Below, in pieces: positions 1 through 5,223 of a DNA stretch of 5,223 bases. The position numbers and the translations under genes are program-made. Numbering within the stretch: the stretch's first letter is position 1; each line of letters starts with the position of its first letter. The stretch comes from Bacteroidia bacterium (GTDB lineage: Bacteria; Bacteroidota; Bacteroidia; Bacteroidales; BM520), in NCBI GenBank assembly GCA_009930445.1, contig RZYD01000191.1:1-5223 (forward strand), read 5' to 3'. The notes beneath the pieces are model-generated. The model made no database searches, was not told where the DNA came from, and saw only the letters and a program-made list of their open reading frames with translations.

Positions 1-1049
1 CTGACATTTAAAATGTTCAGGTTTATCGCCTGAACCGGGTATAACATTCCGGCTATACAGAGAATTTGTAGTAATGGAACTACAGGTAACCACTTATCTG
101 TCAGAACTATTAATATCAGTGGTTTGGAAATCATTGCAAGTCCGATCATTAAGGGGAAAACAATATACGCCGACATCCTGATGAATGAAATATATGCCTT
201 ACGTTGTTTTTCTTCGTCATCCTGAATGCTGCTTAATACAGGAAATGTAACACGCTGAATGATTTGTGTTATATTTTGAGATGGAAGTTTTTGGAATTGC
301 TTTGCTCTGGTATAAAATCCAAGATCGGTTGCACTGAAAAGTTTTCCAATTACAAGAAGATAAATGTTTTCGAATATGGTATTTAGTAATCCTGCACCAA
401 GGAGTTTCGATCCAAAGGAAAAAAGACGTTTAAATGATTTAATTGAAAATTCACGGTTTGGAACCCATTTAGAAAGTATCCAAAGTAAAATTGAATTAAT
501 CGCATTTCTGGTTAAGGTTTGAGCTACCAATGCCCATACTCCAAATCCTTTATAAGCAAGAGTGATTCCAAAAATGCCACCAATAAGAACGGCTGTAAAA
601 GATGCTCTTGCCTGGGTTTTAAAGTCAAGTGCAATTGTTAGTTTCGCACGTTGGACAATTGTAAGAGAAGCAATAAAGACATTAATTCCGACTACTTTAG
701 TGAGGTTTGTTAACTCCTTCATGTCATAGAAGTCAGCTATTAACGGAGCTGAAAAAAAGAGAATGAAATAGAGAAAAAGTCCGATCCCAATGTTGAAGAA
801 AAACGCAGTACTATAATCGGTTTCATTGCGGTCTTTTTTCTGTATTAATGCACTACTAAATCCACTGTCAACAATAGACTGAGAAAGGGCAATAAAAATC
901 GCTAACATCCCCACCAATCCATAATCTTCCGGCATGAGAATCCTTGCCAGGATAAGTCCCAGAATAAATTGCAGACCTTGCACTGAGAAACGTTCTATTG
1001 CGCTCCACAGCACGCCTTTTGCGGTTTGTTGTTTTAAGGTTTCTGTCAT
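1..1049 (-). CDS. Wzx-like polysaccharide flippase (MOP/PST family), C-terminus cut off by the window edge
   Basis: This is an inner-membrane carrier of the MOP superfamily, PST/Wzx branch, expected to flip undecaprenyl-linked oligosaccharide units to the periplasm. The frame is open from ATG at 1049 to the left edge and gives 349 residues; relatives are usually about 480-500, so roughly a quarter to a third is missing. The N-terminus (LKQQTAKGVLWSAIERF) is typical of the WzxC-like group. Hydrophobic segments are seen near residues 22-38, 43-62, 80-103, 113-134, 149-166, 168-193, 214-236, 292-316 and 323-345. The stretch around 226-256 (ENIYLLVIGKLFSATDLGFYTRAKQFQ) holds the family's conserved LLIGK...LGYYxRA pattern, slightly varied. 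An in-frame TAG at 1083-1085 with no start codon before 1049 supports this start. It lies 190 bases after the glycosyltransferase, behind a G-tract array on its coding strand that may affect its expression. Family placement is confident; the transported glycan is unknown. Confidence 0.9.
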   Translation of the reverse strand, partial: MTETLKQQTAKGVLWSAIERFSVQGLQFILGLILARILMPEDYGLVGMLAIFIALSQSIVDSGFSSALIQKKDRNETDYSTAFFFNIGIGLFLYFILFFSAPLIADFYDMKELTNLTKVVGINVFIASLTIVQRAKLTIALDFKTQARASFTAVLIGGIFGITLAYKGFGVWALVAQTLTRNAINSILLWILSKWVPNREFSIKSFKRLFSFGSKLLGAGLLNTIFENIYLLVIGKLFSATDLGFYTRAKQFQKLPSQNITQIIQRVTFPVLSSIQDDEEKQRKAYISFIRMSAYIVFPLMIGLAMISKPLILIVLTDKWLPVVPLLQILCIAGMLYPVQAINLNILNV

Positions 1050-1060
1050 TGGATTCTTTT

Positions 1061-1130
1061 CCCCCCTAAATCCTTCCCCCCCCTAAATCCTTTCCCCCCC
1101 CTAAATCCTTTCCCCCCCCTAAATCCCCCC
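1061..1130. repeat. Tandem array of about four ~18-base units with C6-C8 tracts
   Basis: On the plus strand a unit of the form C(6-8)TAAATCC(T)2-3 repeats with a period of 17-18 bases. The TAAAT words begin at 1067, 1084, 1102 and 1120. The C runs are 1061-1066 (6), 1076-1083 (8), 1094-1101 (8), 1112-1119 (8) and 1125-1130 (6). On the minus strand, which is the coding strand of both neighbours, these are five G tracts separated by 5 to 10 bases. The last tract ends 11 bases before the flippase ATG. There are no unique spacers, so it is not a CRISPR array. Long homopolymers in tandem are prone to copy-number and length change by strand slippage, and also to assembly error. Confidence 0.9.
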
Positions 1131-1143
1131 AAGGGGGGACTTT
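1121..1143. repeat. G/C hairpin closing the tandem array (dispersed-repeat palindrome)
   Basis: AAATCCCCCC (1121-1130) faces GGGGGGACTTT (1133-1143) across AA. The C6 and G6 arms pair, and T1124-A1139 and AAA-TTT extend the stem if C1140 is bulged out. With a two-base centre the innermost pair cannot close, so the real loop is at least four bases. Transcribed on the minus strand after the glycosyltransferase stop, it is followed by ATTTAGG rather than a U-run, so it is not a convincing intrinsic terminator. Pausing, attenuation or 3'-end protection remain possible. I recall this G/C palindrome as a dispersed intergenic repeat in Bacteroidota, a recollection that has not been tested here. Confidence 0.6.
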
Positions 1144-1239
1144 GGCTTCGATCTATGGTTTCTGGAAATTATGGGTTTACTTTTGTTTGTGTTACACTCT
1201 TATTGTGGAATGTATAACTTTGTTGTATTGATTTCGAAC
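1144..1239. other. Remainder of the glycosyltransferase-flippase gap, nothing recognised
   Basis: This AT-rich stretch between the hairpin and the glycosyltransferase stop codon has no open frame of useful length on either strand. No minus-strand match to the Bacteroidota promoter consensus (TTTG then TAnnTTTG) was found that could drive the flippase. A lone plus-strand TAACTTTG at 1215-1222 has no gene downstream of it. Confidence 0.5.
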
Positions 1240-2157
1240 TCAGATGACTTTGTTTTTTGATATGAACAGTTTAGATAGATTAATATTGTAAAAGCTTATT
1301 AATGCCATAAACTGTGGGTTGTTCATCTTCTCTCCTACATTTTCCACTGCGAGAGCTTCATGATTCGAGGAATCTAAAGGAATAAAATCAGATGGGTCGA
1401 GTTCATTAATAACCATTGTTTTCACCCCTTTTTTAAGTGAAAGGATTTTAAACCATAAATCGTCATTTGTTGGAGAAAGTTTTAGGAAAAGATCTTCATC
1501 CGTAACACTGCCATCAAAGCATCCCGGAAAGTATAAAACACCACCAACACCAATAGGTATATATTCGTATGAAGGTGATTCGCATTGCCAGATGCGTGTC
1601 CATTTACAATATGGTTTTGGATTATTGTTTTTGTCAAGTGTAATTGTTCTGGCTTGGTTGCAGCATATGCAGTCAGGATACTTATCGTGATTTTTAATTA
1701 ATTTTTCAATAAGAGTATTAGGGTATATCATGTCGTCATCAATGGTAATAATGATCTCTTCAGGATATTTTTTGAGTGTTGGTATTAACTTCTTATACGG
1801 TCCGATTGCTGCATAAAAATCTATGGTAAGCCCTTTTTCTTCAAATTTTCTAAGAGTAATAGGGATATTATTTCTGTTAAACTCATTTTCTGCAAGCCAT
1901 AATATAACGACATCTGGTTTTAGGGTTTGCCGAGCAATGCTTTCAATAGTGATATAAACGGAATCAATTCTCTTCCCGAATGTTGTTAGTGACACAACTA
2001 TCTTTTGATCACGTGGATGATCGTTAATAATTGATTGTTTATCAAGTATTGCAGAGGTTTTATGCGTTTCTGTAATAATGTTTTTTTTAACGTAACGATC
2101 TATTTCCCGCCGTAAAACCGACAAGCCTTTTTTATATATTTTTCTGAATAGGTTCAT
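1240..2157 (-). CDS. GT-A-type glycosyltransferase of a surface-polysaccharide cluster
   Basis: The 305-residue protein is probably a cytoplasmic or membrane-associated transferase that adds one sugar from a nucleotide-sugar donor to a lipid-linked acceptor. Residues 52-92 (IVVSLTTFGKRIDSVY...ESIARQTLKPDVVILWL) form the nucleotide-binding start of a GT-A fold. YKKLIPTLKKYP at 121-132 leads into IDDDM at 139-143, whose Asp140-142 form the expected DxD metal/nucleotide site. GVGGVLY (203-209) and NDDLW (231-235) are later conserved blocks, the latter probably carrying acceptor or catalytic residues. It resembles proteins usually labelled family-2-like glycosyltransferases in Bacteroidota and Proteobacteria. 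The first 26 residues are rich in Lys and Arg and could touch the membrane; there is no signal peptide or membrane helix. Several cysteines (163, 165, 166, 184, 192, 213) are a mild oddity. It follows the reductase by 42 bases, with no Shine-Dalgarno sequence before ATG. Donor, acceptor and linkage cannot be read from the sequence. Confidence 0.82.
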   Translation of the reverse strand: MNLFRKIYKKGLSVLRREIDRYVKKNIITETHKTSAILDKQSIINDHPRDQKIVVSLTTFGKRIDSVYITIESIARQTLKPDVVILWLAENEFNRNNIPITLRKFEEKGLTIDFYAAIGPYKKLIPTLKKYPEEIIITIDDDMIYPNTLIEKLIKNHDKYPDCICCNQARTITLDKNNNPKPYCKWTRIWQCESPSYEYIPIGVGGVLYFPGCFDGSVTDEDLFLKLSPTNDDLWFKILSLKKGVKTMVINELDPSDFIPLDSSNHEALAVENVGEKMNNPQFMALISFYNINLSKLFISKNKVI

Positions 2158-2199
2158 TTTTTGTGGTCTTTGGCCGTGTGATATTAACTTGGTTTTTTA

Positions 2200-3114
2200 T
2201 CAATCAATGTTCTTATTATACTGTTCACGAGCTTCTATATATTTTAATACTCCCTTTTTGAATGGAATTAATGGTTCCCAACCAAATATCTCCTTTTGTA
2301 ATCTGGTGTCGGCAACAGCAAACATAACATCTCTTTTGCGATACTCAATCCCTCCCCAATTGATATTTGCTTTTCTATTGGTATATTGTTCCATTAAATT
2401 TACCGTGTTGTGAAGTGAAAATCCTTCTCCTGTTCCGGCATGAAATACAGTTTCATTCGGGACTTTCTCATAGTTGTCAACGATATTTACATACAAACGA
2501 ACTAAATCGTCTACATGAATGAAATCCAGAACTTGTTCTCCGGGAGTTGTATTTGTGGGTTCTTTTGCGTCCAGTGAATCATATAAAATATCCATTATTT
2601 TCTTCCTGGTGAATAAACCGCCATAGACAGTATATGGGCAGACGGTACAATATTTAAAAATATATACAGCCGCATAGTATTTCAAAATATATCTGGCTGC
2701 AGTTTTTGTAGCAGCATATAGGTAGGCCGGCTCCGGTACGTTATTATTATTTAAATACTCAGTGCTACTTCCGGTGTTTATAAATGCTTTAAGATTAGTG
2801 CTTTTTAATGCTTCAAGGATTTTTCCAAGAAACATAATATTCGCATTGATTAATTTATTAAAGTCATCAAGGGAGTCATTAGGAGTGGAATGTGCAGCAA
2901 GATGTATCACTATTTCAACATCAAAAGATCTTATTACTTCATTAAGATGCTCCTGATCCAGGTTATTATGAGATAATATCCGGCATTGGCTAAATCTGTT
3001 TAGTAAATCAGTTTTATTCCCTCCGACTAAAAGAAGTTCATGTGAGTGTTTTAGTAATTCAGGAATTAAATATGAACCAATAAAACTATCAGCACCTGTA
3101 ATTAATATTTTCAT
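2200..3114 (-). CDS. Extended SDR, RfbJ-like NAD(P)-dependent CDP-sugar 4-ketoreductase/epimerase
   Basis: The 304-residue enzyme is of the NAD-dependent epimerase/dehydratase family and most likely reduces the 4-keto group of the sugar made by RfbG. The Rossmann motif TGADSFIG is at 6-13, with Ser in place of the middle glycine of GxxGxxG. HLAAHS (71-76), TGSSTEY (114-120, supplying the catalytic Ser/Thr) and YAATK (Tyr133, Lys137) complete the SDR active site. The C-terminal half reads GEQVLDFIHVDDL (192-204), then a GIEYRKRDVMFAVAD block near 255-269 and GWEP (278-281). From memory this matches the layout of Salmonella CDP-abequose synthase RfbJ better than that of a UDP-galactose epimerase. 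The length fits the family. ATG lies 6 bases past the rfbG stop, so the two are almost certainly co-transcribed. Alternatives are a 4-epimerase or a reductase for another CDP-sugar; the enzyme class is sure, the product is not. Confidence 0.85.
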   Translation of the reverse strand: MKILITGADSFIGSYLIPELLKHSHELLLVGGNKTDLLNRFSQCRILSHNNLDQEHLNEVIRSFDVEIVIHLAAHSTPNDSLDDFNKLINANIMFLGKILEALKSTNLKAFINTGSSTEYLNNNNVPEPAYLYAATKTAARYILKYYAAVYIFKYCTVCPYTVYGGLFTRKKIMDILYDSLDAKEPTNTTPGEQVLDFIHVDDLVRLYVNIVDNYEKVPNETVFHAGTGEGFSLHNTVNLMEQYTNRKANINWGGIEYRKRDVMFAVADTRLQKEIFGWEPLIPFKKGVLKYIEAREQYNKNID

Positions 3115-3120
3115 GATTAA

Positions 3121-4230
3121 TTAATTTGACCATATTGAATTACATTTTTTCGCATCAGTTATATATTCATCGAGTTGCTCCAGACTCAATAATTTGCTGT
3201 TTGTATAATATTCTTTATACCATTCTGCTGTCTTTGAAAATACCTGATTATTCCATACAGGGTTCCATTTTAATAGTTCTTTTGCTTTTGTGCAATCAAG
3301 CATTAGCAATGTAGCTTCATGAAATTCAGATATCCCTATGTTAAATTCAGTGATAATGTTATCCCACTCCTTTTTAAGATAAAACGATACATCTTTTACT
3401 GATTGATTACTTTTATAATCAGGGCCGAAATTCCAGGCATCAGCAAATGATTTTTCGCCATTTAACAGATGTTGTCCCAGAAGTAAATATCCTGAAAGCG
3501 GTTCAAGAACATGCTGCCATGGTCGCGTTGCTTTGGGGTTTCGAATATGTACACTTTTCCCTATAGCTGCTGCCTTCATAATATCAGGAATAAGTCGGTC
3601 AGGTGCCCAGTCTCCTCCTCCAATTACATTCCCTGCTCTTACTGTGGCTAATAGTACATTATGTGTTTTACCATATTCATTGATGTTGAAAAAAGACCTG
3701 CGATAGGACGAGGTCATCAGTTCAGCGCATGCTTTTGAAGAACTGTATGGGTCATATCCTCCCAGTATATCATTTTCACGGTAGCCCCAGAGCCACTCCT
3801 TGTTTTCATAGCACTTGTCAGTCGAAATGCTAATAATGGCTTTAATGCTATCGGTTTTTCTGCAGGCTTCATACAAAGCCATTGTGCCTATTACATTTGT
3901 TTCGTATGTTTCAAAAGGATTCGCATATGAGGCTCGTACCAAAGGCTGAGCTGCCAGATGAAAGACAATATCGGGCTGAAAACTTAAAAGTTCTTTTTCT
4001 AATGTTTTTCTATCCCGAATATCAGCATAAATAGATTCAATATCTAAATTTAACAGCTCCCAATGAGATGGAGATGTATTGGGCGCCAGGGAGTAGCCCT
4101 TCACTATCGCACCCATTTGTGTTAGCCATAAGGCAAGCCATGAACCCTTAAATCCTGTATGTCCTGTGAGAAAAACTTTTTTCCCCGAGAAAATGCTATT
4201 GAATAGGGCGTTTTTTACCATTTTATCCAT
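3121..4230 (-). CDS. rfbG: CDP-glucose 4,6-dehydratase
   Basis: It removes water from CDP-D-glucose to give CDP-4-keto-6-deoxy-D-glucose, the branch point for CDP-linked 6-deoxy and 3,6-dideoxy sugars, using tightly bound NAD in the cytoplasm. The 369-residue product has the usual length and is a full match to the family. TGHTGFKGSWL (22-32) is the cofactor motif. HLAAQPLVR follows at 91-99, STDKCY at 136-141 with the catalytic Thr137-Asp138-Lys139, and YSSSK with Tyr162 and Lys166. RAGNVIGGGDW (198-208) and RPWQHVLEPLSGYL (236-249) are signature blocks of RfbG/DdhB. The start at 4230 overlaps the end of rfbF by 16 bases; a second Met at codon 4 (4219-4221) would cut the overlap to 7 bases and is equally plausible, since homologues vary at the extreme N-terminus. 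The overlap suggests translational coupling with rfbF. No key residue is missing. Confidence 0.96.
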   Translation of the reverse strand: MDKMVKNALFNSIFSGKKVFLTGHTGFKGSWLALWLTQMGAIVKGYSLAPNTSPSHWELLNLDIESIYADIRDRKTLEKELLSFQPDIVFHLAAQPLVRASYANPFETYETNVIGTMALYEACRKTDSIKAIISISTDKCYENKEWLWGYRENDILGGYDPYSSSKACAELMTSSYRRSFFNINEYGKTHNVLLATVRAGNVIGGGDWAPDRLIPDIMKAAAIGKSVHIRNPKATRPWQHVLEPLSGYLLLGQHLLNGEKSFADAWNFGPDYKSNQSVKDVSFYLKKEWDNIITEFNIGISEFHEATLLMLDCTKAKELLKWNPVWNNQVFSKTAEWYKEYYTNSKLLSLEQLDEYITDAKKCNSIWSN

Positions 4231-4925
4231 TTTGCTTCATTTGTTCTAACCAGCTCCTCCATTTCCAGCTTCTCTTTTTGTGTATTCATGCTTTTCCAAA
4301 ATCCTTTATGTTTATAGGCTCCAATGCGATTTTCTTTTGCCAGGATCTTAAAAATATCGTCTTCGAGTTCCAACTTTGGATTATTCAGGTATTCAAATAT
4401 GCTGCCTGAAAAACAGAAAAAACCACCATTTATCCAATATCCTTCGATTCGAGGCTTTTCTCTAAACTGAGTTATTGCATTATTCTCATTAATCTCTAAT
4501 ATTCCATAATTGCTTTCCAGTGGCATTGCTGTTAAAGTTACAACTCTCTCTGGAAATGATTTATGTTCATTATAAACATCTATTGGATTAATGTCTGACA
4601 GGTCATCGCCATAGGCAACAAAAAAATCTTCACCCGCTATCAGCTTTTCAGCTTGCTTTATTCTTTGAGACTTTAGGGTGCCATCTCCAGTTTCTAAAAT
4701 TGTAACTTTCCAGTCATCTTCCGTGTAATCTGAAAACTTCTCGAAGAATACACCACCTTTATATCCCACGAGTATGATGAATTCTTTTATCCCTGCATGT
4801 GCATATATACGCATTATATGCCAAATGATTGGTTTGCCCCCAATTTCAACAAGAGGTTTTGGTGTGTGTGTGGTTTCTTCCGAAAGTCGGGATCCAATTC
4901 CACCTGCTAAAATGAGTGCTTTCAT
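4215..4925 (-). CDS. rfbF: Glucose-1-phosphate cytidylyltransferase
   Basis: It joins CTP and alpha-D-glucose-1-phosphate into CDP-glucose, feeding the dehydratase directly downstream. The 236-residue product opens with the nucleotidyltransferase signature LAGGIGSRLSEET (6-18) and PKPLVEIGGKP (22-32, with Lys23), both characteristic of RfbF. GYKG is at 54-57, ETGDG at 78-82, YGDD at 105-108 (Asp107 is the expected metal ligand), FREKP at 154-158, INGGFF at 165-170 and GFWKSMNT at 208-215. Three features differ from the Salmonella enzyme as I recall it. The stretch between GYKG and the WxVTxxxTG motif is about 21 residues shorter. YGDG is YGDD. The MDT motif near the C-terminus is MNT, placing Asn214 where a second metal-binding Asp is expected. 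The next gene being rfbG strongly supports CDP-glucose synthesis, though a changed sugar preference is possible. It is the first gene of this transcript within the window, and no Shine-Dalgarno sequence precedes ATG. Confidence 0.9.
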   Translation of the reverse strand: MKALILAGGIGSRLSEETTHTPKPLVEIGGKPIIWHIMRIYAHAGIKEFIILVGYKGGVFFEKFSDYTEDDWKVTILETGDGTLKSQRIKQAEKLIAGEDFFVAYGDDLSDINPIDVYNEHKSFPERVVTLTAMPLESNYGILEINENNAITQFREKPRIEGYWINGGFFCFSGSIFEYLNNPKLELEDDIFKILAKENRIGAYKHKGFWKSMNTQKEKLEMEELVRTNEAKWIKW

Positions 4926-5017
4926 AGTTGTCGGGCTAAACCTATTGGGTTAGTAATAATAAGGACATATAATTTTATGAACCTACAGTCTTCAGGAATT
5001 AGTGCTTTCTTTCTTCT

Positions 5018-5039
5018 CCCCCCTAAATCCCCCCTCCGG
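5018..5039. repeat. Second, truncated copy of the G/C-tract repeat
   Basis: CCCCCCTAAATCCCCCC at 5018-5034 is identical to 1114-1130 and in the same orientation, followed here by TCCGG in place of the AAGGGGGG arm. It therefore looks like one arm plus the centre of the palindromic element, without the second arm. It sits in the 5' leader of rfbF, about 100 bases before the ATG. The two copies bracket the four genes rfbF to glycosyltransferase as direct repeats about 3.9 kb apart. Confidence 0.75.
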
Positions 5040-5070
5040 GCATACGCATCAACAGTTGATCAGAAGGTAA

Positions 5071-5131
5071 TTCTATATTCATATTCGGTGTTCATCTGTT
5101 CGATATTTTTATAACAGAATATCCAATATTG
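5071..5131. repeat. AT-rich tract of short imperfect word repeats
   Basis: On the plus strand several 6-8 base words ending in TTC follow one another (TATATTC, ATATTC, GGTGTTC, ATCTGTTC), then GATATT at 5102-5107 and AATATC at 5118-5123 form a small inverted repeat, followed by CAATATTG. I recall similar chains of ATATTC/TGTTC/AATATCC words between genes in Bacteroidota, so this may be a degraded dispersed repeat. No coding or regulatory role is visible. Confidence 0.4.
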
Positions 5132-5223
5132 AGTCCCCTCCGAAAAGCGATATTTATATTACACGAAGAAAATTGTAAAATGAGTTAAAATTCACCATGG
5201 AGAACAATTGGTAGTCACAGGAA

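Larger units (their letters stand above)
4926..5223. other. Intergenic leader upstream of rfbF
   Basis: These 298 bases reach the right edge without a credible gene. Minus-strand frames entering from the edge stop within about 22 codons, and the plus-strand ATGs near 5180 and 5198 stop almost at once. No full TTTG/TAnnTTTG promoter was found; the nearest match, TAGGTTTA at 4937-4944 on the minus strand, lacks a -33 partner and lies too close to the start codon. A promoter for rfbF could be here in a divergent form or further upstream. The stretch does contain pieces of the G/C repeat and a short-word repeat tract. Confidence 0.5.

Noticed and set aside
1061..1130. CRISPR-like array
   Set aside because: The units are 17-18 bases long with near-identical linkers and no unique spacers, so it is a simple tandem repeat.
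1121..1143. Intrinsic terminator after the glycosyltransferase
   Set aside because: The hairpin is present but is followed by ATTTAGG on the minus strand instead of a U-run, and the flippase downstream is in the same orientation.
1213..1222. Bacteroidota-type promoter on the plus strand (TAACTTTG)
   Set aside because: The nearest upstream TTTG is about 25 bases away rather than about 20, and no plus-strand gene follows.
2189..3314. Plus-strand open frames of 62-74 codons at 2189-2413, 2762-2956 and 3126-3314
   Set aside because: They lie antisense to well-supported minus-strand enzyme genes, have no family resemblance and no start signals, and are explained as frame shadows.
4937..4944. Minus-strand -7 box (TAGGTTTA) for rfbF
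   Set aside because: It has one mismatch and no -33 TTTG, and it would place the transcript start only a few bases before the ATG.
5024..5082. Short minus-strand frame MNIELPSDQLLMRMPGGGI between the repeat copies
   Set aside because: It is only 19 codons, it runs into the G-tract repeat before stopping, and it has no recognised homology or ribosome binding site.
5102..5123. GATATT...AATATC inverted repeat as an operator
   Set aside because: Six AT-rich base pairs across a 10-base loop within a repetitive tract are weak evidence for a binding site.
5155..5222. Open minus-strand frame entering from the right edge, possibly the tail of an upstream gene
   Set aside because: It is open for only about 22 codons before TAA, which is too short to tell from chance.

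Overview
This window is part of a cell-surface polysaccharide (O-antigen, capsule or similar glycan) gene cluster, with every recognisable gene on the minus strand. The likely host is a member of the Bacteroidota. The DNA is AT-rich, the starts mostly lack Shine-Dalgarno sequences, and the gaps carry CCCCCCTAAATCCCCCC repeats of a kind I recall from Bacteroidota genomes. The host call is an inference, because no taxonomic marker gene is present.

In the direction of transcription (high to low coordinates) the layout is as follows. (1) A leader of about 300 bases (4926-5223) has no convincing gene but holds fragments of G/C-tract repeats and a short-word AT-rich tract. (2) rfbF (4215-4925) encodes glucose-1-phosphate cytidylyltransferase. 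(3) rfbG (3121-4230) encodes CDP-glucose 4,6-dehydratase and overlaps rfbF by 16 bases. (4) An extended short-chain dehydrogenase/reductase (2200-3114) starts 6 bases after rfbG and resembles CDP-abequose synthase (RfbJ). (5) A GT-A-type glycosyltransferase (1240-2157) follows after 42 bases. (6) A 190-base gap (1050-1239) holds a G/C hairpin and about four tandem copies of an 18-base unit with runs of six to eight C on the plus strand. (7) A Wzx-like flippase of the MOP/PST superfamily (1-1049) runs off the left edge.

Together the genes describe a short pathway. RfbF makes CDP-glucose, RfbG converts it to CDP-4-keto-6-deoxyglucose, and the reductase probably reduces C4 to give a CDP-6-deoxyhexose. 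If an RfbH-type 3-dehydrase lies outside the window, the product could instead be a 3,6-dideoxyhexose. The glycosyltransferase is a candidate for adding this or another sugar to the lipid-linked unit, and the flippase would export the finished unit.

Most of the window is ordinary for its type, and I see no clearly new system. The points most worth a second look are the G-tract array directly in front of the flippase start, a substituted metal-ligand position and a missing loop in RfbF, and the absence from this stretch of the enzyme that normally follows RfbG in dideoxysugar pathways.
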